Part shown: in pieces, positions 1-7,159 of the stretch
Layout of the letters: each line of letters starts with the position of its first letter
How positions within the stretch are numbered: position 1 is the stretch's first letter
Assembly: GCA_900756495.1 (NCBI GenBank)
Contig: CAAEKI010000008.1
Span: 1-9,706 of the forward strand
DNA: 9,706 bases
Source of the DNA: an uncultured Oscillospiraceae bacterium
Lineage (GTDB): Bacteria; Bacillota; Clostridia; Oscillospirales; Oscillospiraceae
Reading direction: 5' to 3'
Made by a program: the position numbers and the translations under genes
The notes under the pieces: model-generated
What the model was told of the DNA's origin: nothing
Seen by the model: the letters and a program-made list of their open reading frames with translations, nothing else
Database searches by the model: none

Positions 1-1554
1 CGGGGCCTCTTCTCTCCGGAGATTCAGAAGACGGCCCACGACGTAAAGACCCTGATGGGGGCCCTCCTGGCCGAGGGGCTCTCTACAGAGGGGTTCGTCT
101 TTGACACCGCCCTGGCCGCCTATCTGCTGGCTCCCACCGACGGGAGCTATGACCTGGACAAGCTGGGGATGACCTGGTTTGGGCGGGAGTTCCCCAAGGC
201 CAAGGCCTACCTGGATCCGGATGCCTTCGGCCCGCTGGCGGATACCGCCCCTGCGGCGGAGGCGCTGGCCGCCCACGCTGTCCTGACGGGGGCGCTCCGG
301 GATGTGCTCTCCTCCCGCCTCGCCGGGCTGAATTTGACCAGGGTATATGAGGAGGCCGAGCTGCCCCTGTGTCCCGTACTGGCTGAGATGGAGCGCGCCG
401 GCTTCCTGGTGGATCGGAAGGCCCTGGCCGGCTATGGGGATATGCTGAAGGCGCGCATCGACGGCGCCCAGGCCGCCATCTACGATCTGGCCGGGGAGCG
501 CTTTAATGTCAACTCCACCCAGCAGCTGGGGCATATCCTCTTCGACAAGCTGGGCCTGCCGCCGGTGAAGAAGACCAAAACCGGCTATTCCACCAATGTG
601 GAGGTGCTGGAGAAGCTGCGGGGCGCGCACCCCATCATCGACGCCATTATGGACTACCGGGTACTCACCAAGCTCAACTCCACCTATGTGGAGGGCCTGG
701 GCAAGGTCATCGCGCCCGACGGGCGGATCCATACCTGCTTTCAGAATACCGTCACCGCCACCGGCCGGCTCTCCTCCACCGAGCCCAACCTCCAGAACAT
801 CCCGGTGCGCACCGAGCTGGGGGCCGAACTGCGCAAGATGTTCGTGGCCCCGGCGGGCAGGGTGCTGGTGGACGCCGACTACTCCCAGATTGAGCTGCGC
901 CTGCTGGCCCACATCGCCGGGGACGAGCGGATGATCGCCGCTTTCCGGAGCGGAGAGGATATCCACACGGTTACCGCCGCTCAGGTCTTCGGCGTAGAAC
1001 CGGAACAGGTCACCCACGAGATGCGCCGCCGGGCCAAGGCGGTAAACTTCGGCATCGTCTACGGCATCTCGGCCTTCTCCCTGTCTCAGGATATCGGGGT
1101 GCCCACCTCTGAGGCCAAGGAGTATATGGACCGCTATTTTGAGAAGTATTCCGGCGTCCGGGCCTATATGGCCCAGATAGTGGAGCAGGCCAAGCGGGAC
1201 GGCTATGTCTCTACGATCCTGGGCCGCCGCCGCTGGCTGCCCGAGCTCAAGTCCTCCAACCACAATCTGCGCGCCTTCGGCGAGCGGGTGGCGCTCAATA
1301 TGCCCATCCAGGGCACTGCCGCCGATATTATGAAGCTGGCGATGATCCATGTCCGGGACCGGCTCCTCGCCGAGGGGCTGGAGGGTCGGCTGGTGCTCCA
1401 GGTGCACGACGAGCTCATTGTGGAGTGCCCCGAGGCGGAGGCGGAGAATGTCAAGGCTCTCCTCACGGAGGAGATGGAGTCGGTGATGGACCTGGCCGTC
1501 CCCCTCACCGCCGAGGCCCACGCCGGCCGCACCTGGGCGGAGGCCAAGGGCTGA
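1..1554 (+). CDS. polA: DNA polymerase I, 3' part (partial)
   Basis: Family A DNA polymerase that fills gaps in repair and replaces primers on lagging-strand fragments. The frame is open to the first base, so the start lies upstream and 517 codons are seen, about 60% of the usual length. The 5'-3' exonuclease domain is outside the window. Counting from the first codon, residues 1-100 are the 3'-5' exonuclease-like domain: D35 in FDT matches the first-motif aspartate, but the third motif (Tyr-x3-Asp) is absent and H92 sits where the metal-binding aspartate is expected. Proofreading is therefore probably lost, as in many Firmicutes. The polymerase domain is intact: motif A DADYSQIELR with catalytic D293, motif B with R342, K346, F350 and Y354, and motif C with H-D470-E471. 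rimI follows after 24 bp. Identification is firm; the exonuclease statement is a reading by eye against the E. coli enzyme. Confidence 0.97.
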   Translation, partial: RGLFSPEIQKTAHDVKTLMGALLAEGLSTEGFVFDTALAAYLLAPTDGSYDLDKLGMTWFGREFPKAKAYLDPDAFGPLADTAPAAEALAAHAVLTGALRDVLSSRLAGLNLTRVYEEAELPLCPVLAEMERAGFLVDRKALAGYGDMLKARIDGAQAAIYDLAGERFNVNSTQQLGHILFDKLGLPPVKKTKTGYSTNVEVLEKLRGAHPIIDAIMDYRVLTKLNSTYVEGLGKVIAPDGRIHTCFQNTVTATGRLSSTEPNLQNIPVRTELGAELRKMFVAPAGRVLVDADYSQIELRLLAHIAGDERMIAAFRSGEDIHTVTAAQVFGVEPEQVTHEMRRRAKAVNFGIVYGISAFSLSQDIGVPTSEAKEYMDRYFEKYSGVRAYMAQIVEQAKRDGYVSTILGRRRWLPELKSSNHNLRAFGERVALNMPIQGTAADIMKLAMIHVRDRLLAEGLEGRLVLQVHDELIVECPEAEAENVKALLTEEMESVMDLAVPLTAEAHAGRTWAEAKG

Positions 1555-1578
1555 CACAGAGAGAAAGGAGAATGCGCC

Positions 1579-2028
1579 TTGCAGTATAAGCTGGTTCCTG
1601 CCGACCGCTCCCACCTGCCCCAGCTGGCCGCGCTGGAGCGCGCCTGCTTCTCCCATCCGTGGAGCGAGGCGATGCTGGCCGAGGAGCTTTATAACGATAA
1701 CGCCTCTCTGGTGGCCGCCGAAGGGGAGGACGGCACCGTGCTGGGATACGGCATGGTGCGGGCTGTTCTGGACGAGGGATGCCTGGAGCGAATCGCCGTG
1801 GTTCCCGCATACCGCCGCCAGGGGGTGGCGGAGGAGCTCCTGTCCGCCTTTCTGCGGTTCGGACAGGCTCACTTGGCCTTTCTCACCCTGGAGGTGCGGG
1901 AGGGCAACGCTCCCGCCATCGCCCTCTATGAGAAGCTGGGCTTCCGGGAGGTGGGGCGGAGAAAGAACTACTATCCGGAGAGCAAAGAGGATGCGGTCCT
2001 GATGACCGTGGAATTCAGGGGAGAATGA
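1579..2028 (+). CDS. rimI: Ribosomal protein S18-alanine N-acetyltransferase RimI
   Basis: GNAT-fold enzyme of 149 aa, the normal RimI length. The family transfers acetyl from acetyl-CoA to the N-terminal alanine of ribosomal protein S18. The acetyl-CoA loop is R79-R-Q-G82-V-A84 after the strand IAVVPAY, and the C-terminal NAPAIALYEKLGF stretch carries Y117, the expected proton donor. The start is TTG at 1579: AAAGGAG at 1564-1570 lies 8 nt upstream, and the nearby ATG at 1572 is out of frame and stops after five codons. In many Firmicutes rimI sits between tsaB and tsaD; here tsaB is absent and rimI follows polA. The stop overlaps an out-of-frame ATG (ATGA, 2025-2028) that opens a 50-codon frame of doubtful value. 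Another protein N-acetyltransferase is possible, but the tsaD linkage supports RimI. Confidence 0.9.
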   Translation: MQYKLVPADRSHLPQLAALERACFSHPWSEAMLAEELYNDNASLVAAEGEDGTVLGYGMVRAVLDEGCLERIAVVPAYRRQGVAEELLSAFLRFGQAHLAFLTLEVREGNAPAIALYEKLGFREVGRRKNYYPESKEDAVLMTVEFRGE

Positions 2029-2344
2029 CAAGCGCCGGGCGGCGCCGCCGCGCTATGGGCCGGACGGCTTTGCCGATGCCCCTGGGCCCTTTTCTCAAGG
2101 GGCCCGATCCGTTCCTTTTGGGCTGGCAGAAAGAAGCGCCTGAAGCGCTCCAGAGAGAGAGGAGCTCAGGTGTGTGATACGATGGAGGGAGTGCCGTACA
2201 GTGAGACCACAACCGGATTTGTTTGAAGCAAGAAGAGATGGCCGGAATGGTGGGGGTGGCGCTCCGGCAGTACCGGCCATATGGACGGGGGGAAGAGGGG
2301 TCCGAGTTTGCGGGCCGCTCCGATGCCCCTGACCGGCGTTGATC
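2029..2344 (+). other. Gap of about 310 bp between rimI and the second GNAT gene
   Basis: No convincing gene is seen. Three small frames chain through it. One (2025-2177, 50 codons) starts at an ATGA overlap with the rimI stop behind AGGGGAGA and encodes an Arg/Pro-rich peptide. One (2182-2226) has 14 codons. One (2238-2342, 34 codons) ends in a TGA directly before the GNAT start. None resembles a known family. There is a GGGCCCTT/AAGGGGCCC hairpin near 2085-2106 without a U tract, so it is not a standard terminator, and an 8-bp inverted repeat ATGGCCGG/CCGGCCAT at 2238-2245 and 2273-2280. It may be a decayed gene, a translated leader or plain spacer. Confidence 0.4.
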
Positions 2345-2917
2345 ATGGAGGGGGAATTCCGCCTTTTGGACGGGGCGGCTCTGAGCCGGGTTTACCGCGA
2401 TCATGTCAGACGCGATTTCCCGCCTGCCGAGCGCAAACCGCTCCAGGCCATGGAGCGCATGCGCCGGATTGGACGCTATGACCCGCTGGGCTATTATAGC
2501 GGGGAGAAGCTGTTGGGCTATGCGTTCCTGTGGCGGGACCGGGCGGGGGAGTACGTTCTGCTGGACTACCTGGCGGTTTGTCCGGAAGGCCGGGGACAGG
2601 GGACGGGAACCGCCATGCTGGAAGGGCTCAACGCCCGCTACCGCAGGTGCCGGGCCATTTTGGCGGAGGCGGAGGCGGTGGGAGAGGACGCCGCTCCGGA
2701 AGAGAACGCCCTCCGCCTGCGCCGCCTGCGGTTTTACCGCCGCGCCGGGTTTCGGGATTTGGGGTGGCGGGTGCGCCTCTTCGGGGTGTGGTATACCCTG
2801 CTGGCCTCCGGCCCGGCGGCGCCGGACGCCGCCCTGGAGGGGCACCGCGGCATCTATGCCGGCGAAGGAGCCCTGATGAGCAGACTGGTTTTGAAAATCC
2901 GCTATGAGAAGGAATGA
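2345..2917 (+). CDS. GNAT family N-acetyltransferase
   Basis: Acetyltransferase of 190 aa with unknown substrate. The GNAT core is clear: a strand YVLLDYLAVCPEGRGQGTG holding the acetyl-CoA loop R-G-Q-G-T-G, then AMLEGLN of the following helix, then an aromatic-rich RLRFYRRAGFRDLGW stretch matching the C-terminal helix and strand of the fold. ATG at 2345 is chosen; TTG at 2339 is the only other in-frame start before a stop at 2330. Neither has a clear ribosome site, so translation may depend on coupling to the small frame ending at 2342, or expression may be weak. The stop overlaps ATG 2914 of the tsaD frame, and the tsaD ribosome site lies inside this gene, so the two are probably translated from one message. 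It is clearly different from rimI and is not a duplicate of it. Confidence 0.85.
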   Translation: MEGEFRLLDGAALSRVYRDHVRRDFPPAERKPLQAMERMRRIGRYDPLGYYSGEKLLGYAFLWRDRAGEYVLLDYLAVCPEGRGQGTGTAMLEGLNARYRRCRAILAEAEAVGEDAAPEENALRLRRLRFYRRAGFRDLGWRVRLFGVWYTLLASGPAAPDAALEGHRGIYAGEGALMSRLVLKIRYEKE

Positions 2918-2922
2918 TATCA

Positions 2923-3933
2923 ATGCATATTCTTGCTGTGGAGTCCTCCTGTGACGAGACCGCCGTGGCGGTGGTCCGGGACGGGCGCACCGTTCTGGCC
3001 GACGCTGTCGCCTCCCAGGCGGACATGCACGCCATTTACGGCGGCGTGGTGCCTGAAATTGCCTCCCGCAAGCACATCGAGGCCATCGCCGCCCTCTCGG
3101 AAAAGGCCCTTGGAGACGCCGGCGTCACCCGGCACGACCTGGACGCCGTGGCGGTGACCTACGCCCCGGGGCTCATCGGGGCGGTGCTGGTGGGCGTCAA
3201 CTTTGCCAAGTCGGTGGCCTATGCCCTCAATCTGCCCCTGATTCCGGTCCATCATGTCCGGGGCCACATTGCCGCCAACTACATCGCCCATCCCGACCTG
3301 GAGCCGCCCTTTGTCTGCCTGTGCGTCTCAGGGGGGAATACCCTTATTGTGGACGTGCGGGGCTATACCGATATGGAGATCCTGGGGGCTACCCGGGACG
3401 ACGCGGCGGGGGAGTGCTTCGACAAGGTGGCCCGGGTGCTGGGCATCGGCTACCCCGGCGGCGCGCCGATGGATGCGCTGGCCCAGGGCGGAGATGACGG
3501 CAGGTATGACCTTCCGCGCGCTCAGATTCACGACGCACCGCTGGACATGTCCTTCTCGGGGCTCAAGACGGCGGTGCTCAACCTGGTCCACAACGCCGCC
3601 CAGAAGGGGGAGACGCTGGACCTGCCGGGGTTGGCCGCCTCCTTTGCCGCAGCCGTCAGTGACACGCTGGTTCCAAGGACCATGGAGGCCACCCGGCGGC
3701 TGGGCTACGGGAAGGTGGCCGTGGCGGGAGGGGTAGCCGCCAATTCCCGCATCCGGGCCGACCTGGAGCGGGCCTGCGCCGCCTCCGGCGACCGGCTCTA
3801 CCTGCCGCCGCTGTCCCTCTGCGGGGACAACGGCGCCATGATAGGCTGCCAGGGCTACTATGAATATCTGGCCGGTACACGTGCGGGCATGGATTTGAAT
3901 GCCTACGCCAACCGCGACATTGGAAGGGGCTGA
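2923..3933 (+). CDS. tsaD: tRNA N6-adenosine threonylcarbamoyltransferase TsaD
   Basis: Catalytic ASKHA-fold subunit (336 aa) that moves the threonylcarbamoyl group onto A37 of tRNAs reading ANN codons, giving t6A; it works with TsaB and TsaE. Residues 1-20 (MHILAVESSCDETAVAVVRD) are the classic N-terminus. Metal ligands are visible as H111 and H115 in HHVRGH and D302 in GDNGAMIG; the YPGGAPMDALA nucleotide-site motif is also present. The usual SGGH is SGGN here (N139), a substitution to note but not clearly disabling. The start is set at ATG 2923 because GAGAAGGA (2906-2913) is 9 nt away; ATG 2914 directly abuts that ribosome site and adds only three residues. Older names are gcp and ygjD. 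The stop codon lies within the terminator stem. Confidence 0.96.
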   Translation: MHILAVESSCDETAVAVVRDGRTVLADAVASQADMHAIYGGVVPEIASRKHIEAIAALSEKALGDAGVTRHDLDAVAVTYAPGLIGAVLVGVNFAKSVAYALNLPLIPVHHVRGHIAANYIAHPDLEPPFVCLCVSGGNTLIVDVRGYTDMEILGATRDDAAGECFDKVARVLGIGYPGGAPMDALAQGGDDGRYDLPRAQIHDAPLDMSFSGLKTAVLNLVHNAAQKGETLDLPGLAASFAAAVSDTLVPRTMEATRRLGYGKVAVAGGVAANSRIRADLERACAASGDRLYLPPLSLCGDNGAMIGCQGYYEYLAGTRAGMDLNAYANRDIGRG

Positions 3934-3952
3934 ATATCAGCCCCTTTTTTCT
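3924..3952 (+). terminator. Rho-independent terminator of tsaD
   Basis: An 8-bp perfect stem GGGGCTGA (3926-3933) / TCAGCCCC (3937-3944) with an ATA loop is followed by six T. The stem includes the tsaD stop codon TGA at 3931-3933, so gene and terminator overlap. A3924-A3925 extend the stem by pairing with the first T residues. It closes the polA-rimI-GNAT-tsaD run. Confidence 0.93.
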
Positions 3953-4382
3953 TGCTGCGGAAATGAAGGCGGACCTTCAAAGTAGTGCAAAGAGAGCTGA
4001 AAACTGCTTTATGTTTACCGATTTTTCGCTTTTTGAAAAGAGGAATTTTTGATTCAGGCTTGTGGAAAAAGTTGTGGAAAGTGTGGAAACTCTCTGGGGG
4101 AGAAGAGCGCCGGCCGTGTGGAAAAGAAGGTGGAAAATGTGCATAACTCGCCGTAAAACTTCTTACAGATGTGGATTATGTTAATTAAAATTTCAAGTAA
4201 AAGGAAGTTGTGGGTGATGGATAAGAGTAAAAACAGTACGTTTCAAGTATTTTGCGCAGGAAAACACAGCGTCAGACTTCGCCGCCGCAGTCCGGCCCGT
4301 GCAAGTTTTTAGCCGAATTTACGCTGTTTATACGCAGTGTATATTCTGTAAGAAATTCGCAGCGGCTCAGACAGGAAGATCG
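3953..4382. other. Gene-free interval with DnaA-box cluster, AT-rich stretch and direct repeat
   Basis: About 430 bp without a supported gene between the tsaD terminator and the tRNA promoter. It holds a small GAAGG/CCTTC hairpin at 3965-3978, the DnaA-box-like cluster at 4061-4178, an AT-rich run just after it (4176-4199), and a 9-bp direct repeat TTTCAAGTA at 4191-4199 and 4241-4249, exactly 50 bp apart. From 4250 to 4382 nothing is recognised. Confidence 0.6.
4061..4178 (+). promoter_or_regulatory. Cluster of seven DnaA-box-like 9-mers
   Basis: Compared with TGTGGATAA, the reverse complement of the DnaA box TTATCCACA, the 9-mers are TGTGGAAAA (4061), TGTGGAAAG (4073), TGTGGAAAC (4082), TGTGGAAAA (4117), GGTGGAAAA (4129), TGTGCATAA (4138) and TGTGGATTA (4170). 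Four differ at one base and three at two. All point the same way. Start-to-start spacing is 12, 9, 35, 12, 9 and 32 bp, so a three-box module is used twice with identical internal spacing. No replication gene is adjacent, so a DnaA-titrating cluster is more likely than an origin. DnaA binding is inferred from sequence only. Confidence 0.6.
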
Positions 4383-4411
4383 TTGACGATTGGAAAGCTT
4401 TGTGGTATAAT
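4383..4411 (+). promoter_or_regulatory. Sigma-A promoter of tRNA-Thr
   Basis: TTGACG (4383-4388) and TATAAT (4406-4411) are separated by 17 bp, nearly the housekeeping consensus. Transcription should start near 4418, giving a leader of about 32 nt before the mature tRNA 5' end. Confidence 0.88.
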
Positions 4412-4449
4412 ACATCTCCAGCAGGTTGTGTAAGCGATTGCCTCACGAT

Positions 4450-4525
4450 GCTGGTGTAGCTCAGTCGGTAGAGCAGCTGATTCGTAATCAGCAGGTCAGG
4501 TGTTCGAGTCACCCCACCAGCTCCA
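4450..4525 (+). tRNA. tRNA-Thr (anticodon CGT)
   Basis: Complete cloverleaf of 76 nt with encoded CCA. The acceptor stem is GCTGGTG/CACCAGC, the D stem GCTC/GAGC, and the anticodon stem GCTGA/TCAGC with loop TTCGTAA, which places CGT at 4483-4485 and reads ACG threonine codons. The T loop is TTCGAGT. The outermost T-stem pair is an A-C mismatch (4498/4514) that should be tolerated. The discriminator base is T. As an ANN-reading tRNA it is a substrate for the t6A pathway of the neighbouring tsaD. It has its own promoter and terminator. Confidence 0.96.
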
Positions 4526-4532
4526 AGCTGGA

Positions 4533-4581
4533 AGCTACATTTTAGCCTTATAGACGAGGCTGAAATGTAGCTTTTCCTTTT
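4533..4581 (+). terminator. Rho-independent terminator of tRNA-Thr
   Basis: A 15-bp stem with one G-U pair, left arm 4533-4547 (AGCTACATTTTAGCC) and right arm 4558-4572, has a 10-nt loop and is followed by a T-rich tail (4572-4581). It separates the tRNA from the recombinase gene downstream. Confidence 0.88.
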
Positions 4582-4587
4582 ACCGAG

Positions 4588-4636
4588 ACCTCCATGTTAT
4601 ACTGCTCATGAACACATGAGCAGAAAACATGGAGGT
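4588..4636 (+). promoter_or_regulatory. Long hairpin covering the recombinase ribosome site
   Basis: A near-perfect inverted repeat has outer arms ACCTCCATGTT (4588-4598) and AACATGGAGGT (4626-4636), inner arms CTGCTCATG (4602-4610) and CATGAGCAG (4615-4623), and a 4-nt loop. The right arm contains GGAGG (4631-4635), the ribosome site for ATG 4643. RNA that enters from upstream would fold and hide this site. The structure could also serve as a recombinase binding site on DNA. Confidence 0.75.
4595..4603 (+). promoter_or_regulatory. Candidate extended -10 promoter of the recombinase
   Basis: TGTTATACT is an extended -10 (TGN followed by TATACT at 4598-4603). No good -35 is seen at 16-18 bp. 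Transcription would begin near 4610, at the hairpin loop, so the RNA would lack the left arm and its ribosome site would stay free. Confidence 0.5.
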
Positions 4637-4642
4637 TTTGTC

Positions 4643-5578
4643 ATGTCTGGAAGTGTCATCGAGATACCACAAAGCAAAAAACTGGCACCTATCTGGGTCC
4701 AGCAACTCAGGGTGGCGGCTTACTGCAGGGTCAGTACAGGCCATGAGGAACAACAGAGTAGTCTGAAAAATCAAATCGAGTTTTATATCGAATACATCCA
4801 GCGAAATCCCTATTGGCGGTTTGTCGCTGTTTACTATGATACCGCCTCAGGCCTGCGGATGGATTATCGCCCCGGCTACCAGAAACTGCTTAAAGATTGC
4901 AGAAGAAAGAAGATCGACCTGATTATAGTAAAGTCTCTCAGCCGGTTTGGGCGGGACACAGTAGAAACAATCAAACAGATACGGAGATTAAAACATATGA
5001 ACATCGGCGTTTACATTGAGACCGGAGGCATCAACACTCTGACCACCAGTGACAGCATCATCGACCAGCTGGCCGCTTTAGACCAGGCGGAGAGCCGATC
5101 ACGCAGCGAGAATATCAAGTTTGGCATCCGCCACCGCATGAGGAACGGCAAGACGCTCCTCAACCACACCCGATTTCTCGGTTATACCAAGGGCCCTGAC
5201 GGCGTATTGCAGATCGTTCCCGAGGAGGCCGAAATCGTCAAAATGATTTTTGAACTCTATGTGCAAGGGAGTGGAGTACGCAAAATCAAGAAGTATCTTG
5301 AGTCACATGGAATCAAGACAGTGACTGGTAAATCAGAGTGGAGCACCTCCACCATTGACCGGATGCTGAGCAACGAGAAGTATGTGGGCCGGGTTTTGAT
5401 GCAGAAGTCCTACGTACCGGATTTTCTGACAGGCAAGAAGGAAAAGAACCGTGGGCAGTTGGAGATGTATTTGGTGGAGAATGCTCATGAGCCTATTATT
5501 GACCAGGAAACTTTTGACCGGGTGCAGGAGATGAAAGGACACATTAAACACGCAGTACAAATGGAGCAGATGTTGTGA
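4643..5578 (+). CDS. Serine recombinase lacking the zinc-ribbon/coiled-coil tail
   Basis: Site-specific DNA recombinase of the large serine family, 311 aa. Residues about 22-160 are the resolvase catalytic domain: YCRVS with nucleophile S31, D66-T-A-S-G, and SLSRFGRD with R101 and R104. Residues about 185-270 are the recombinase DNA-binding domain (LGYTKGPDG, EEAEIVKMIFELY, W and STIDRML motifs). Family members usually reach 450-550 aa with a zinc ribbon and coiled coil. This one stops right after the HEPIIDQETFDRVQEM segment, so it is either a compact form or truncated; no zinc ribbon is seen in the sequence downstream. ATG 4643 is chosen for GGAGG at a 7-nt spacing; ATG 4616 lies in the hairpin without a ribosome site. 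GC is well below the upstream genes, in keeping with transfer. It may move the island with the ATPase, or be a relic. Confidence 0.88.
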   Translation: MSGSVIEIPQSKKLAPIWVQQLRVAAYCRVSTGHEEQQSSLKNQIEFYIEYIQRNPYWRFVAVYYDTASGLRMDYRPGYQKLLKDCRRKKIDLIIVKSLSRFGRDTVETIKQIRRLKHMNIGVYIETGGINTLTTSDSIIDQLAALDQAESRSRSENIKFGIRHRMRNGKTLLNHTRFLGYTKGPDGVLQIVPEEAEIVKMIFELYVQGSGVRKIKKYLESHGIKTVTGKSEWSTSTIDRMLSNEKYVGRVLMQKSYVPDFLTGKKEKNRGQLEMYLVENAHEPIIDQETFDRVQEMKGHIKHAVQMEQML

Positions 5579-5637
5579 TATAATAATTTGTATGGCCTAT
5601 AAAATTCATCATATTAGATCTGAAAGGACTTACTAAT

Positions 5638-7119
5638 ATGAAATTGCTGTACATTTGGATAGAAGAGTTTCGAGACATCTACAATCAAGGCATCATTGTG
5701 GATAATGAATTCTTAATCAAAATAAGGAATCCACATTATTCATCTTTTGGCTATTATACAGATGACGGAAATCGAATTCTATCTACATCAGGCGTACCAA
5801 AATACGGAAGAAAAATATTTACCCGTGAGATTAGTTGGTCCAAAAATGAGGATTACATTCAAAACAAAACAGGATCAGCAATCAACAGTATTGCGGCTTT
5901 AGTCGGGAAAAATGCAACAGGTAAATCCAGCATATTAACATGTCTCAGTTCGCAAGAGCATGAATATCTCAGAATAGATGATCGTTGCTATCTTTTAGTA
6001 TTTCTCAATCAATCAGAGCATTGTATTGAAATTCGAGCCAGGGGAATCCAAGTTGTAGCGGAAAATATTGTACTCCGCTATTCTCGCCAATCTGATATGT
6101 ACCAAGTTTACATTATACCTCTTGAGGATTACTCTCCAATATATCCGGGAGAACTCGATGAGCAGACCCTTTTTTATTTTCTTATTCCGCAGAAAAGTGT
6201 AAAATCGTTCATGGGCTACTCTGTCCTTGGAATTCCTACTATTGTAGGAGATTTGGATGCTTTCGACCAGCAAAATGCATTTGACGGAGCATTTGAATTT
6301 CTTTGCCAATTTCCAAACTTAGTTAGTTCAGGAAATAAGTTGGTCATTTATTTAAACTCAACTGACCGGAATCAGCGAAACGATTATTTTGAAAAACCGA
6401 GTTTAACTTGTGCAGAATATAAAAAGTTTTTTATTCATCGGTTAGCACACATCCTATTTTCTAACCTACGTTCATATCTTTACCATCCAACTCCAGAATT
6501 CACAGTAGACGGTACACGAATTAAACTTCCAAATGAAGAGCGTTTGATGGAAGAGGATAGGCAATGCGCTCAATTGCTTGCTACATTTAGTGGACCTTAT
6601 CCGAATGCAGGATCATCGGATTTAATTTCGTTTAAAACAAATCACATATCCCGAGACAAAATTAAGAATCTACTGAATTTTTTTGGAAATAGTACATTCT
6701 CATTTGATGGGAAAGTTGCTTACAACGAATATGTTAAAAGAATAACGGAATTGTTTGATACACTATTTGGAGCTGATGACAAACTGTTTTCTGCTATATT
6801 CAAACTGGAAATTCCTTTTCAGAATGAATATATCCCCATCGTTTCTGCAATGCAGGAATGCATAAACATAAGTAATATTCTGAATGGTAATTGGGCAAAT
6901 GGAGTTCATGTTCGCTTTGAATGGTTCTCTTCCGGCGAGTTTCACATCGCTATGCTCTTTTCTGCAATATATCAACGAATGAAAGAGGTTAATAAAAAGG
7001 ATACAAATAATCGAGATATTATCTGGGCAATAGATGAGCCTGAAATGCACATGCATCCTGAACTTGGCAGAAATTTTATTGATAAGTTAAAAAAGTTTTA
7101 TTGCGGCTCTAAGGATTGA
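5638..7119 (+). pseudogene. ABC/SMC-like AAA ATPase, 3'-truncated (possible defence protein)
   Basis: ATPase of the AAA_15/AAA_21 (OLD-like) type, 493 aa remaining. The Walker A is GKNATGKS (90-97) after an N-terminal strand LLYIWIEEFRD, the ABC-type signature is FSSGE (430-434), and the Walker B is IIWAIDEPE with D466 and E467, followed by HMHPEL. Family members normally continue with a strand and the THSP-type switch histidine; here the frame ends 18 residues after HPE with KKFYCGSKD, and no continuation is found in any + frame before the integrase gene. The 3' end was probably removed or displaced by the element at right, so ATP hydrolysis is likely defective. GC is the lowest in the window. 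AAAGGAC lies upstream of ATG 5638. Such ATPases often belong to phage-defence systems (Septu, OLD, retron-associated), but no partner is visible and the exact system cannot be named. It could still be expressed as a shortened protein. Confidence 0.75.
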
Positions 7120-7132
7120 GGGCGATTTTGTA

Positions 7133-7159
7133 ACTAACGTGTCACTAACCCGCACTAAC
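7133..7159. repeat. Three ACTAAC direct repeats beside the integrase end
   Basis: ACTAAC occurs at 7133-7138, 7144-7149 and 7154-7159, at 11 and 10 bp steps, so all copies face the same side of the helix. They lie between the truncated ATPase and the integrase stop, where arm-type integrase sites and the attachment core are expected. The role is inferred from position. Confidence 0.5.

Noticed and set aside
2085..2106. GGGCCCTT/AAGGGGCCC hairpin as the rimI terminator
   Set aside because: It has a stem but no T tract on either side.
2015..2923. 302-codon open frame on the - strand across the GNAT gene
   Set aside because: It is antisense to a clear acetyltransferase, is rich in Pro, Arg and Ala with no recognisable domain, and long antisense frames are expected in GC-rich DNA. 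No ribosome site supports it.
4061..4200. Chromosomal origin of replication
   Set aside because: Boxes and an AT-rich run are present, but dnaA, dnaN, rpmH and similar neighbours are absent; a DnaA-titrating or regulatory cluster fits better.
4309..4512. 67-codon - strand frame
   Set aside because: It runs antisense through tRNA-Thr and its promoter, and its N-terminal residues are just the complement of the tRNA.
4616..4642. Upstream ATG as the recombinase start
   Set aside because: It lies in the hairpin without a ribosome site, while ATG 4643 has GGAGG at a 7-nt spacing.
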